60,838 nucleotides of DNA from Bacteroidota bacterium (GTDB lineage Bacteria; Bacteroidota; Bacteroidia; Chitinophagales; Chitinophagaceae): assembly GCA_005884665.1 (NCBI GenBank), contig VBAT01000033.1:1-60838 (forward strand), given 5' to 3'. The notes under the pieces were generated by a model. The model saw only the letters and a list, made by a program, of their open reading frames with translations, did no database searches and had not been told where the DNA came from. Each line of letters opens with the position of its first letter. Within the stretch, counting starts at the first letter, position 1. Shown piece after piece: positions 1-8,185 of the stretch. A program made the translations under genes and the position numbers.

Positions 1-397
<397 letters not shown>

Positions 398-410
398 ATT
401 TTTTTTAATT

Positions 411-528
411 CTGCCTTCGCAGCAATGCTTCGGCAGATAAATTAGATATTCGCTCTAACATACCCAATATGACATTATTGAAATCCGAATCAAGAATTTC
501 GAGTTTCGAATTTTTGTTCTTCGGATTT
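411..528 (+). other. 23S-5S spacer with two hairpins
   Basis: The spacer holds a small stem (CTGCC at 411-415 with GGCAG at 432-436) and a longer imperfect inverted repeat whose ends are AAATCCGAA (481-489) and TTCGGATTT (520-528). No tRNA is present. These stems could mark processing of the rRNA precursor or be a small palindromic insertion; the sequence does not decide between these. Confidence 0.5.
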
Positions 529-535
529 AACTCTT

Positions 536-646
536 TATGGTGGTTTTCCCAAGGGTGTTCACCTCTTCCCATACCGAACAGAGAAGTTAAGCCCCTTATG
601 GCCGATGGTACTGCACCAAAATGCGGGAGAGTAGGTAGCTGCCATA
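536..646 (+). rRNA. 5S ribosomal RNA
   Basis: The gene has the 5S hallmark CCGAACAGAGAAGTTAAGCC in its first half and GCGGGAGAGTAGG in the second. The ends TATGGTGG (536-543) and CTGCCATA (639-646) pair to give the terminal helix, which sets the limits of about 111 nt. It is the last gene of the rRNA operon and is followed at once by a terminator. Confidence 0.95.
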
Positions 647-652
647 TTTATT

Positions 653-688
653 AAACCCCCAGGTTTGTTCCTGGGGGTTTTTGTTTTT
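653..688 (+). terminator. rRNA operon terminator
   Basis: AACCCCCAGG and CCTGGGGGTT form a perfect 10-bp stem around a TTTGTT loop, followed by a T-rich tract. A close copy with the same loop lies at 17892-17922, beyond the cassette array. Confidence 0.9.
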
Positions 689-699
689 AAATAGGTATC

Positions 700-1103
700 C
701 CATCTGCAGAAGCTTCAAGAAACCAAGATACAAGAACCCAAAAAATCAAAAATTTAATCAGGATCTTCCAATCGCACTGTTAAATATTTTTGGTTTGGCT
801 TTATTTGGTTCTTGGCTTCTTAGTTCTTATGATTTTCATCCGAAAGCTATTGGAATGTGTTGAAAGGCTTTTTTATATTTCGCAAACTTTCGATTTGTCT
901 AAAATTTTACTATTCTTTCGTTCACTCATTGGAAATTCTTGCAAAATAATTAAGTTAGCATACTCCTTTCAACCTTATCCATCACCTCCCTGAATACTTT
1001 TGTTGAAGACCGGATAGTGGTTGATCGAGACACACGGCACCAGGCATCATGTGACTGAGGTGCACGAAGTGCGGGAAAAAACAGCGAATGCCGGGATCGG
1101 TTC
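700..1103. other. gap between rRNA terminator and cassette array
   Basis: I see no gene here. A loose inverted repeat has an arm at about 717-739 (AAGAAACCAAG) and an arm at about 804-822 (GGTTCTTGGCTTCTT). The rest is AT-rich, then turns into unique mixed sequence from about 1010. A primary attachment site (attI-like) would be expected near here if the array was built by an integrase, but I cannot recognise one. Confidence 0.4.
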
Positions 1104-1254
1104 CATCATGGTGCGACTTGTCTTCGCAACATCAATCAAGTCTATTCAGCATTAGCATTTCTATTTATCTTATTACCGGGCTGACGGATCACGGACTACC
1201 AGCACAACTTGTCCCGCCAAATGCGGGAGCAGAAAGTCCTGACACATTGTATGC
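1104..1254 (+). repeat. attC-like site S0 (left end, incomplete)
   Basis: Only the 3' part of a site is present. Its interior closely resembles that of S6 (CATCATGGTGCGACTT start, ATTTCTATTTATCT, ACCGGGCTGA). It ends with GCGGGAGCAGAAAGTCCTGA and the box ATTGTATGC (1246-1254). That box matches GCATACAAC at 1952-1960 in 8 of 9 positions, so cassette 1 starts here. No opening AAC box is visible upstream. Confidence 0.6.
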
Positions 1255-1258
1255 AAGC

Positions 1259-1942
1259 TTGAGACAAGTCTTAATTTTCATAACGACCCTTTTAGCTCTG
1301 ACATTTTTCACTAAATGCAAAAATCCCATTTTGGAAGACAAAAACATCGAAGATGCTGCCCTTAATCTTGCAAATAACATTGACAGTAATTCACTAAATC
1401 TTTTAAAAAAATATTCCTTCGGCAAACGTGGCAATCTTGAATTTTGGCAAAGGATTTCGGCAGACAGTTTCTTATACACATTTTCACTTGAACAAAACGT
1501 TGACACATTACAACTCGTGTTATTTAGACCTTTCAGCTTTATCAGGGACTTTGCTTGTAACTATCAGTTCGACACTTCGCTTTATTATAAATTTCACTTT
1601 TCAAGACTTAAAGACACAATTGTAAGGCTCGCGGCGACTAACAAGCAAGGAACACAAAACATAAAAGATACCTCACTATGTGTAAAAGACATTTTTCCAA
1701 GCCGAAACCCTTTTGAAACTCTGACGACATTGACTGGTATTAAGAACAAGTATTCATTTGTAGGCACATCATATAGGAGCGACATTGGCGATTTCATAGA
1801 GTTTTGGCTTTCACCAGACTTCAAACTGACATATTTGCCCGACACATTCAATATGAACCCAAAGTTCAAGAAATATTGGCTTGACGATTTTTCAAAGGGA
1901 AAGAAAATAAAGGAACATTGGATCTTAAGAAGGGCTACGTGA
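1259..1942 (+). CDS. cassette 1: hypothetical exported protein
   Basis: I do not recognise this protein of about 227 residues. The open frame runs upstream through the attC-like site from 1088, but cassette 1 only begins at 1246, so a start inside the cassette is more likely. TTG at 1259 gives an N-terminus with a short hydrophobic stretch (VLIFITTLLALTFF) followed by Cys, which could be a lipoprotein signal although the lipobox is poor. TTG at 1247 is an alternative, and no in-frame ATG exists nearby. The stop lies 9 bases before the repeat box that closes the cassette. Composition is AT-rich with many Asn, Lys and Phe, unlike the core genes of the window, in keeping with transfer. Confidence 0.6.
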   Translation: MRQVLIFITTLLALTFFTKCKNPILEDKNIEDAALNLANNIDSNSLNLLKKYSFGKRGNLEFWQRISADSFLYTFSLEQNVDTLQLVLFRPFSFIRDFACNYQFDTSLYYKFHFSRLKDTIVRLAATNKQGTQNIKDTSLCVKDIFPSRNPFETLTTLTGIKNKYSFVGTSYRSDIGDFIEFWLSPDFKLTYLPDTFNMNPKFKKYWLDDFSKGKKIKEHWILRRAT

Positions 1943-1951
1943 CACAAGCCT

Positions 1952-2282
1952 GCATACAACATGGGGTTTTCTGCCCCGCCTTAGGGTTGGGGCTGGCTGA
2001 AGAATATGCCTGCCGGTAAGCAGGTATATGCTGATCGTCCCGTTCGCTTATCATCTCTGCTTCGCTTCGCTCGCAGTGACGTGTCCGGGCTGGACGAACT
2101 TGCCTGCCGGCAGGCAGGTAAGCCGAGCAGCAGAATATAACATTAACCATATTAACTTTACTTAGTCCCGCCTGGTCGGCGGAATTCAGGCTGACGAATC
2201 ACGGAACCTGCCTACCGGCAGGCAGGTATCGGCACAACTTGTCCCGCCAAGCGGGAGCAGAACGCCATGGCCGTTGGCTGCC
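1952..2282 (+). repeat. attC-like site S1
   Basis: Opening box GCATACAAC (1952-1960), then ATG and the arm GGGTTTTCTGC. The closing arm GCAGAACGCC is followed by GTT of GTTGGCTGCC (2273-2282). At about 330 bp it is far longer than known attC sites. It contains nested palindromes, including TGCCTGCCGGCAGGCAGGT at 2101-2119 and a related copy at 2207-2227, plus a motif CTTCGCTTCGCTCGCAGTGA. Confidence 0.65.
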
Positions 2283-2331
2283 ATTTTCAGCAGCGGTGTA
2301 AAGACTGAACATAAAAAGAAATTAATCAGAC

Positions 2332-2784
2332 ATGAGATGGACAATTTTGTTATCGTTAATTATATTGATTGCATGTAACAATAACGAACAAAAAAGGGCG
2401 GCAGTAACGACTGATACCTTAAAAACCATTCCGGAAACAACTCAGGTAGCAAAAGAAGCAAAGCCAGATGCTCTATTACCCAAAACATATTCTAATAAAC
2501 GTTTCAAAGATGTAACAGTAAAAAAAATAGCAAAAGATAAATTCTTGATACGCGGGCAGGCCCAGATCTTCGAAGCAAATTTTAGTTGGATAGTGGAAGA
2601 CGGACACGAAGAGCTAAAGAAAGGTTTTCAGATGGCTGATGCCGGAGCTCCTGAGTGGGGCAAATTTGAATTTGCAATTAATGTACCTAAAAAGCGCGAA
2701 AATTCAACATTAACGCTTATTTTATTTGAATCCAGTCCCAAGGATGGCAGTCGTCAGTATGAATTGCCAATTACCTTATACTAG
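2332..2784 (+). CDS. cassette 2: lipoprotein with Gmad2-type domain
   Basis: This is a 150-residue protein. The N-terminus has a lipoprotein signal with lipobox LIAC (Cys at about residue 15) and then an Asn/Lys-rich linker. From about residue 55 the sequence resembles the Gmad2 immunoglobulin-like domain found in exported bacterial proteins. Signs are FLIRGQAQIFEANFSW early in the domain and the closing ESSPKDGSRQYELPI. It is probably anchored in the periplasmic or outer leaflet and may act in binding; no enzyme motif is visible. The ATG at 2332 lies about 50 bases after the front box of the cassette and has no clear promoter. The front box (GGCTGCC) does not match the next repeat's opening box, so this cassette's end has been altered. 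Confidence 0.8.
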   Translation: MRWTILLSLIILIACNNNEQKRAAVTTDTLKTIPETTQVAKEAKPDALLPKTYSNKRFKDVTVKKIAKDKFLIRGQAQIFEANFSWIVEDGHEELKKGFQMADAGAPEWGKFEFAINVPKKRENSTLTLILFESSPKDGSRQYELPITLY

Positions 2785-2807
2785 TTAATATTAACCAGCG
2801 ACTATCA

Positions 2808-3059
2808 AACGACAACCAAAAAGGGGTTTTCTGCCCCGCCTCTGGGCGGGGCTGGCTGAAGAAAAAGTTGTCATCGTCCTGTTCGTTTATCAGCTGCAGT
2901 CCGGGCTGGACGAATAAAGCCGAGTTTCACAATATAATATCAACTGCATTAACTTTACTCAGTCCCGCCGATAAGGCGGGATTCGGGCTGAGCGGATCAC
3001 AGAATATCAGCACAACTTGTCCCGCCAAGCGGGAGCAGAAAGCCCTGATTGTTGTGCGT
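2808..3059 (+). repeat. attC-like site S2
   Basis: The opening is less regular than in other sites (GACAAC, then CAAAAA before GGGGTTTTCTGC). The interior has CCCCGCCTCTGGGCGGGG, a CATTAACTTTACTCAGTCCC motif shared with other sites, and GCGGGAGCAGAAAGCCCTGA before GTTGTGCGT (3051-3059). That closing box matches ACGCACAAC at 4004-4012 in 9 of 9 positions and so marks the front of cassette 3. Confidence 0.62.
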
Positions 3060-3135
3060 CAGCTGTGACAAGCGTTTAGTGCAAAGAGACGAACATCAAT
3101 GCTAAGCTTCTGTAAAGACGAAAACTAACTTGACA

Positions 3136-3540
3136 ATGAATAAATTTCTAATTTTTATTGGCGGTATGGTTGCAGGGGCTTTACTCTTGTATGCAATCGG
3201 GTTTAGGACAGAAAGTTCTTTAAAAGAACAATTAAGAAGGGAGTTGATTGAAACACTATCAAACAACCCTGGAAACCTAAACCAAGAGGCAGAAGTTCAA
3301 TACGTAGAAGTAAAAGGTAAGAAAGGAAATGTGACATTACACACAGGTATGCCAAAGGATTCCGTAAAGATACTGGTTGGCAAACCGGATGAAGTTAATT
3401 TAGATGAAATTGGAAATATTCATTTTGAGAAGTGGGGTTACAAAATGACCAATAAACATGGCGTTCCCAGAGAATATCAAATGCCCGATTTAAATATAGA
3501 TTTTAAGGACGGAAAATTAAATGGGGTACGACAAGAATAA
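3136..3540 (+). CDS. cassette 3a: membrane-anchored BamE/SmpA-like small protein
   Basis: A 134-residue protein with one N-terminal membrane segment (about residues 4-22, FLIFIGGMVAGALLLYAIGF). The extracytoplasmic part has a pattern seen in BamE/SmpA-like folds: LHTGMPKDSVKILVGKPDEV, an aromatic strand EKWGYKM, and a last strand IDFKDGKLNGV. The role is unknown; the resemblance is structural in character and weak at sequence level. ATG at 3136 is chosen over TTG at 3130. It shares one cassette with the HNH gene at 3690; the 150 bases between them contain no attC-like box. Confidence 0.7.
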   Translation: MNKFLIFIGGMVAGALLLYAIGFRTESSLKEQLRRELIETLSNNPGNLNQEAEVQYVEVKGKKGNVTLHTGMPKDSVKILVGKPDEVNLDEIGNIHFEKWGYKMTNKHGVPREYQMPDLNIDFKDGKLNGVRQE

Positions 3541-3689
3541 TTATTGTTAAGCATCGCCTCCTGAAAACGATGATGAGCTAATTATGCTTTAACTTTTTGC
3601 GGCATCGTCTGCTGAAGCGAGAGGATGCTGACATCTTAAACTCTTTCGGCGGTTGTTATTGAGTAATTGCATAAATCAAAACCGAAAAT

Positions 3690-3986
3690 ATGCAGGCATT
3701 GCTCTTAATACTTTTTGTAATAGCAATATTTGCTTTCAAACAGTTTGTTTTTGAACACAGACGCAAACAAAGGCGTGGCTATTATCGCAATGACTATCTA
3801 AAATCGGAGGCATGGAAGAGGAAACGTTATGTTGTATTGAAGAGAGATAATTGGCGTTGCGTTTTTTGTGGCGGTCGGGCGACACAGGTGCATCATAAGA
3901 GATACGCAAAATACAATATCGGGAAAGAACCAATTGAATGGCTTGTTTCAGTATGTAAATCTTGTCATGACAAACAACATAATTGA
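3690..3986 (+). CDS. cassette 3b: HNH endonuclease-like protein with N-terminal membrane helix
   Basis: A 98-residue protein. Residues 3-20 are strongly hydrophobic (LLLILFVIAIFAFKQFVF), followed by a basic stretch. Residues 45-98 form an HNH motif: the zinc pair CVFCG, then QVHHKRY with the catalytic His, and the second pair CKSCHDKQHN. The tight Cys pairs are typical of McrA-like HNH nucleases of defence and phage context. A membrane anchor on so small an HNH domain is unusual. The stop is followed by the cassette-closing box at 4004. Confidence 0.82.
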   Translation: MQALLLILFVIAIFAFKQFVFEHRRKQRRGYYRNDYLKSEAWKRKRYVVLKRDNWRCVFCGGRATQVHHKRYAKYNIGKEPIEWLVSVCKSCHDKQHN

Positions 3987-4003
3987 CAGAGTGAAAATGC
4001 CGA

Positions 4004-4167
4004 ACGCACAACATTGGGTTTGCCGCCATGCTAGCTGACCAATAAATGCTCATTTTTTGTTCGCTAATCAGCAGAGTTTCAGCTACCGAATTCTATCGGG
4101 CTTTTGTTCTTAACTTGATCATCAGTAATTTAATCGGGCTTCAGTTCCGGGCTGGACGTTATAAATT
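4004..4167 (+). repeat. attC-like site S3 (second sequence class)
   Basis: Opening box ACGCACAAC (4004-4012), spacer ATT, arm GGGTTTGCCGCCATGCTAGC. The right side ends at GTTATAAATT (4158-4167). The interior has TTTTTGTTCGCTAATCAGC, shared with S7. The closing arm is not clear, and the next cassette's back box does not match GTTATAAATT, so its right half may be rearranged. Confidence 0.5.
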
Positions 4168-4183
4168 CCAACACAGCAGCACC

Positions 4184-4660
4184 ATGCGTTTTTTCAAAAA
4201 AATATTTGGAAAGGGTCAACCAAGTAGGCCAATGGAACCAGTTTTTCCAGGTGAAGGGTACACCATTGTAAAACTTGAAATGAAGGATGGACTTGCTTTA
4301 GCCACAGTTAATAATGCCTATGATAACTATGCAAACAAGGCATTTTATCCTTGGTTTGTCGGAGTTGAACTTCAAGTAATTGACAAAAACGACAATGGAC
4401 ATCCAACAGACGAAGAAGCAGCTCGACTCAATATAATTCAGGAAGAATTAGAAACCTTCCTCAAAGAACAACACACCGTTCATTCTATTGCTCGGGTAAC
4501 TCGAAATGGCTTTCGCGACATTATGATGTACATCGACAAACCGAAATTAACTCAAGAAGAAGTAAACAACTTTTTTAACGGCATTCAAAAAGATAGAGAA
4601 GTGAATTTCGGTATTCATCAAGACTCGTCGTGGAATGCGGTATCGGGCTTTATCAAATAA
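4184..4660 (+). CDS. cassette 4: DUF695-like protein
   Basis: A 158-residue cytoplasmic protein. The frame is open from 4046 across the repeat, but ATG at 4184 is the first start inside the cassette and leads directly into MRFFKKIFGKGQ. The middle (EEAARLNIIQEELETFL, then ARVTRNGFRDIMMYIDKP) and the end (HQDSSWNAVSGFI) fit DUF695, a domain of unknown function found in single-domain proteins of many bacteria. No catalytic motif is visible. There is a short leader and no recognisable promoter. Confidence 0.75.
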   Translation: MRFFKKIFGKGQPSRPMEPVFPGEGYTIVKLEMKDGLALATVNNAYDNYANKAFYPWFVGVELQVIDKNDNGHPTDEEAARLNIIQEELETFLKEQHTVHSIARVTRNGFRDIMMYIDKPKLTQEEVNNFFNGIQKDREVNFGIHQDSSWNAVSGFIK

Positions 4661-4668
4661 AAAACGAC

Positions 4669-4767
4669 GGCTGACGTAGGGTTTTCTATGCTGGCTGACG
4701 AATCACAGAACCTGCCTACCAGCAGATAGGTATCAGCACAGCAGAAAGCCCCGACACGTTGTGCGTA
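4669..4767 (+). repeat. attC-like site S4
   Basis: A short site of about 100 bp. It opens with GGCTGAC-GTA-GGGTTTTCTATGC, in which the usual AAC is GAC. It carries a nested imperfect palindrome at 4711-4731, then GCAGAAAGCCCCGACAC and the closing box GTTGTGCGTA (4758-4767). The closing box is the front of cassette 5 and pairs perfectly with 5586-5595. Confidence 0.62.
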
Positions 4768-4777
4768 ATAATTAATC

Positions 4778-5578
4778 ATGCACTTTCTTCGTTTCATACT
4801 TATTCCCGCTTTACTTCTGGCGACAAATGCAAATGGACAGTCTTCGAATCTTAACAAACTTGTACGCAAGACATTTGTAAGCAGGACACTTGAATACTTA
4901 GAAATTCTTAACGACACGACGCTTTATTCCTCAATTAATTCTTATACGGACACAGCAAAATTTTTTTTAAGAAACGACACATTGTTCATTAAGCAGAGAT
5001 ACTTGCAGACCGACCAAACTGGAACAAAATGGATAGACAGACTTTATGATTACAAAGTAATTAGTTTATCTTACGACACACTTAGATTAATAAATAACTA
5101 TAGGTTCAATTATAGGCCAGCCAATTGGGAGGACACACTCTTTTTGGTTAATATAGAAAAACTCAAAGAGCCAGTTACGGACTTCAGATTTCTAAAGCTC
5201 GACTTTTCAAGTCCATGGAGTGGGACAAAACAAGTTACAATTGACAGTTCAGGGAAAGTCACTTTTATTGACGACCCAATTCCTTATAGTATTAATCATC
5301 CTAATGCTGACAAAAACGCAAAGCCTAAAAACATGAAAGGGCAACTAACACCGAATGAATTTGCTAATTTCAAAAATCTGCTATCAAAATCACTTCCGTC
5401 GCGACTACCTATTAGACGAGGTTGCCCTATCGATGGAGCGAGTTCTGATTTTGACATAACTATTGGAACAAAAAGAATTAAAAGCATAGGTTGTGACCTT
5501 AGTTGGACACATGCTTTTTTCTTGAACTACATTTATGGCATTGACCAAAACAAAGGATTGATAAAGAAAACAAATTAG
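4778..5578 (+). CDS. cassette 5: hypothetical secreted protein
   Basis: A 266-residue protein that I do not recognise. The N-terminus is a signal peptide (FLRFILIPALLLATNANGQ, cleavage expected near residue 21). The mature part is rich in Thr, Asp, Asn and aromatic residues and has two Cys (in RRGCPIDG and SIGCDLSW) that could form a disulfide. The cassette is complete, and its front box and back box match in 10 of 10 positions. The ATG lies only 10 bases after the front box, so translation depends on an upstream promoter. It is likely periplasmic. Confidence 0.75.
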   Translation: MHFLRFILIPALLLATNANGQSSNLNKLVRKTFVSRTLEYLEILNDTTLYSSINSYTDTAKFFLRNDTLFIKQRYLQTDQTGTKWIDRLYDYKVISLSYDTLRLINNYRFNYRPANWEDTLFLVNIEKLKEPVTDFRFLKLDFSSPWSGTKQVTIDSSGKVTFIDDPIPYSINHPNADKNAKPKNMKGQLTPNEFANFKNLLSKSLPSRLPIRRGCPIDGASSDFDITIGTKRIKSIGCDLSWTHAFFLNYIYGIDQNKGLIKKTN

Positions 5579-5585
5579 AAATTAC

Positions 5586-5803
5586 TACGCACAACATAGG
5601 TTTTCTGAATTGTATGGCTGAAGAACGTGTACTGATCGTTCGCTTATCATCTCGAGTCCGGGCTGGACGAATAAAGCGGAGCAACAAAAGATAACATCAA
5701 CTACATTAACTTTACTGAGCTTCGGTTCGGGCTGACGAATCACGGAATATCAGCACAACTTGTCCCGCCAAGCGGGAGCAGAAAGCCCTGGCCGTTGTAG
5801 GCA
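5586..5803 (+). repeat. attC-like site S5
   Basis: Opening box TACGCACAAC (5586-5595), ATA, then GGTTTTCTG. The interior has CATTAACTTTACTGAG and CAGCACAACTTGTCCCGCC. Closing arm GCAGAAAGCCC, TGGCC, then GTTGTAGGCA (5794-5803). The closing box matches 7036-7045 in 9 of 10 positions. Confidence 0.7.
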
Positions 5804-5857
5804 ATTTGACGGTCCCTGATATTTCAAAAACTCATCAATGACTATTTAACCTAAAGA

Positions 5858-7033
5858 ATGAAAAGAATAATCTGTCTGATAGTGATAATTTGCTCAATAA
5901 CGCAGCCTCCGGTTTTATTTGGACAAGACAGACAATTGCCACTGGATTCAATAATTAAGAAATTAGGCGAGAAATTCATTACAGACAAACAAGCTGTTGG
6001 TTTGTCAATAGGAGTTTATACCAATGACAATGCCTACTTTTATAATTTTGGTTCCATACAAAAAGGCAAAATGATTTTGCCGTCGCAAAATACAGTTTAT
6101 GAAATTGGTTCTATAACTAAAACATTTGTAAGTTTGGTTTTGGCTAATGCAGTATTGGAACGTAAGGTCAATGTTGATGACGATATTCGTAAATATCTAA
6201 AAGAAAGTTACCCAAACCTTGAATATGATGGTGTCCCTATTAAACTTATCCATCTTGCCAACACAACTTCATTGTTGCCCGATTGGCTACCCGAACTGCC
6301 AACAGAAATGAAAAATCTATCTGCTGATTCTGCCTTACTTTTAAAAATCAACTATTACAATAAGCTTACCCGAAAAGATTTTTTTAAGGCACTTCATAGT
6401 GTAAAACTGGATACTATTCCGGGCACGAAAAGGTATCATTCAAATGCAGCTGCCCAGCTTCTTGCATATATTCTGGAAGATATTTATAAAATGCCTATGG
6501 AAAAACTCATAAAAAAATATATAACTGCACCTTATAAGATGAATGGCACATCCTTTATCAATTCAAAAAACATGGAACTAACTGCCACTGGATATACCAC
6601 GTCCGGCAATGAGGCACGTTATGAATTTGTAATGCCTTATTTTAAAAATGCTGGTGGTTTGGGAAGCACAACAAGTAACCTGGTCAATTATATCAAATTA
6701 TATTTAGACACCTCGAATCAAGCAGCATCCTTTTGTCTGAAAAAAACAGTTGATATAGATGCGTCTTCGGGTAAAATAACAAAAATGCGACCTGATAATA
6801 CAGCAACTCCCGATGTTTATAGTGTAGCACTTAGTTGGTTTAAATATCAGCCATCCGTTTCAAGTTCACAAATTTGGGCTGATGGTGGCACTACTGGGTT
6901 TAATAGTTATTTAGTAATTTATCCGTTGTTGAATAGCGGTGTAGTAGTTTTGGCAAATAAGTCGGATGAAAATATATTCAGAGCTTTACCAGGTATTGCA
7001 TATGAAATATCAAAAGTGATAGAGAAAAAATAA
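5858..7033 (+). CDS. cassette 6: serine hydrolase, class C beta-lactamase/DD-peptidase family
   Basis: A 391-residue exported protein. A signal peptide ends near residue 23 (PVLFGQ). The active-site SxxK is SITK within EIGSITKTFVSLVLANAV (about residue 86). A YxN-like element is RYHSNAAAQLLAYILE, and the third element is DGGTTGFNSYL near the C-terminus. The family includes AmpC-type beta-lactamases, D-aminopeptidases and esterases. The substrate cannot be told from sequence, and resistance should not be assumed. It forms one complete cassette. A second member of the family is in the last cassette (16417), but the two are only distantly alike. Confidence 0.88.
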   Translation: MKRIICLIVIICSITQPPVLFGQDRQLPLDSIIKKLGEKFITDKQAVGLSIGVYTNDNAYFYNFGSIQKGKMILPSQNTVYEIGSITKTFVSLVLANAVLERKVNVDDDIRKYLKESYPNLEYDGVPIKLIHLANTTSLLPDWLPELPTEMKNLSADSALLLKINYYNKLTRKDFFKALHSVKLDTIPGTKRYHSNAAAQLLAYILEDIYKMPMEKLIKKYITAPYKMNGTSFINSKNMELTATGYTTSGNEARYEFVMPYFKNAGGLGSTTSNLVNYIKLYLDTSNQAASFCLKKTVDIDASSGKITKMRPDNTATPDVYSVALSWFKYQPSVSSSQIWADGGTTGFNSYLVIYPLLNSGVVVLANKSDENIFRALPGIAYEISKVIEKK

Positions 7034-7035
7034 AC

Positions 7036-7290
7036 TGCCTGCAACCTAGGGTTTTCTGCCCCGCCTCTGGGCGGGGCTGGCTGAAGAACATATTCTCGTC
7101 GGAATATCACTATCGTCTGCATCATGGTGCGACTTTTGTTCGTAACATCAATTGAAGCATATTCAGCTTCAGCATTTCTATTTATCTCTAGTTACCGGGC
7201 TGAACTGATACAGAACCTGCCTGCCGGCAGGCAGGTATCAGCACAACTTGTCCTGCCAAGCGGGAGCAGAAAGCCCTGGCCGTTGGGCGC
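7036..7290 (+). repeat. attC-like site S6
   Basis: Opening box TGCCTGCAAC, CTA, then GGGTTTTCTGCCCCGCC. The interior shares CATCATGGTGCGACTT and ATTTCTATTTATCT with S0 and carries the palindrome CTGCCTGCCGGCAGGCAG within 7216-7236. Closing arm GCAGAAAGCCC, TGGCC, then GTTGGGCGC (7282-7290), which pairs perfectly with 7920-7928. Confidence 0.7.
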
Positions 7291-7322
7291 GATTTAAAGC
7301 ACCATAAACTCAAACGACTTTA

Positions 7323-7910
7323 ATGAAGGACTCTTGGATAAAAATCGAGGCTTGGTTAACAAACAATCATCCCGAGATCATCACGACATTAAATGCTGCG
7401 GCGTCACCAAAAGAAATTAAAGAATTAGAACTGACTATCGGGACTTCGATGCCGGATGATTTTAAAGAATTCTACTCAATACACAATGGACAATCATACA
7501 CGCATTTACGCCTTTTCGACGGAGATATTTTACTAAGCATTTCTGACATCATTGCTGAATGGAAACAATGGAATGACGTTCTTCCAACATTAAATGAAAA
7601 TTGTATCGAACAATTTGGCTATCCTGCTGAATCAAGTCCAGATTCCGGAATCAAAAACGATTGGTGGAATTTGCTATGGATTCCCATAACTGCAAATGGT
7701 AGTGGAGATAATTATTGCATAGACTTAGATCCAACAGATGAAGGAACGAAAGGACAAATTATGCGAATGTGGCACGATGATCCTCAAAGGGAATTGATAT
7801 CTCCTTCTTTCAGACAATGGATTTCAGATTACATTACTGACCTGGGGAACAACGTATATGAGGCTTCAAATGACATTGGATGGGGGGGTGTTGTTCGAAA
7901 AGATTATTAA
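7323..7910 (+). CDS. cassette 7: SMI1/KNR4 family protein
   Basis: A 195-residue cytoplasmic protein. The N-terminal half shows the SMI1/KNR4 pattern: TLNAAASPKEIKELELTIG, MPDDFKEFYSIHNGQ, then ILLSISDIIAEWKQWNDV. The middle has WWNLLWIPITANGSGDNYCI, typical of the family core. Members often serve as immunity proteins against polymorphic toxins, but many are orphan genes. No toxin partner is nearby, so an immunity role is only a possibility. It lies in a complete cassette with matching boxes. The ATG at 7323 follows a 32-base leader with no promoter motif. Confidence 0.88.
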   Translation: MKDSWIKIEAWLTNNHPEIITTLNAAASPKEIKELELTIGTSMPDDFKEFYSIHNGQSYTHLRLFDGDILLSISDIIAEWKQWNDVLPTLNENCIEQFGYPAESSPDSGIKNDWWNLLWIPITANGSGDNYCIDLDPTDEGTKGQIMRMWHDDPQRELISPSFRQWISDYITDLGNNVYEASNDIGWGGVVRKDY

Positions 7911-7919
7911 CAAACAACT

Positions 7920-8124
7920 GCGCCCAACATTGGGTTTGGCACTATGGCTGACTGTAGAATATATTCTGAACTTTTAGTTCGCTAATCAGCTTCGTTTGCC
8001 GGCCGAAACCAAGTTCTAACAAGCTAATTTGTAGATTCATCACCAGTTTTCAGATCAAGTGTAAAGCCAGGCTAATGGATCACAGAATATCAGCCACAGC
8101 GTCAAGCCCTGATCGTTAGGTGCG
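7920..8124 (+). repeat. attC-like site S7 (second sequence class)
   Basis: Opening box GCGCCCAAC, spacer ATT, arm GGGTTTGGC. Closing arm GTCAAGCCC, spacer TGATC, box GTTAGGTGCG (8115-8124). The asymmetric spacers (3 and 5 bases) and the paired arms resemble classical attC geometry more clearly than in any other site of the array. Confidence 0.72.
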
Positions 8125-8185
8125 ATACATACAGTCCGATTCTCGAAATGTCATTTTAGTTGGTTGACAATTCGCAAACTAAAAG

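Noticed and set aside
4046-4183. Extended N-terminus of the DUF695-like protein
   Set aside because: It would be translated from attC-like site S3, outside the cassette; the ATG at 4184 gives a natural start.
5858-7033. Calling the cassette hydrolases antibiotic-resistance beta-lactamases
   Set aside because: SxxK-type motifs are shared by esterases and peptidases, and neither protein is close enough to AmpC to infer resistance.
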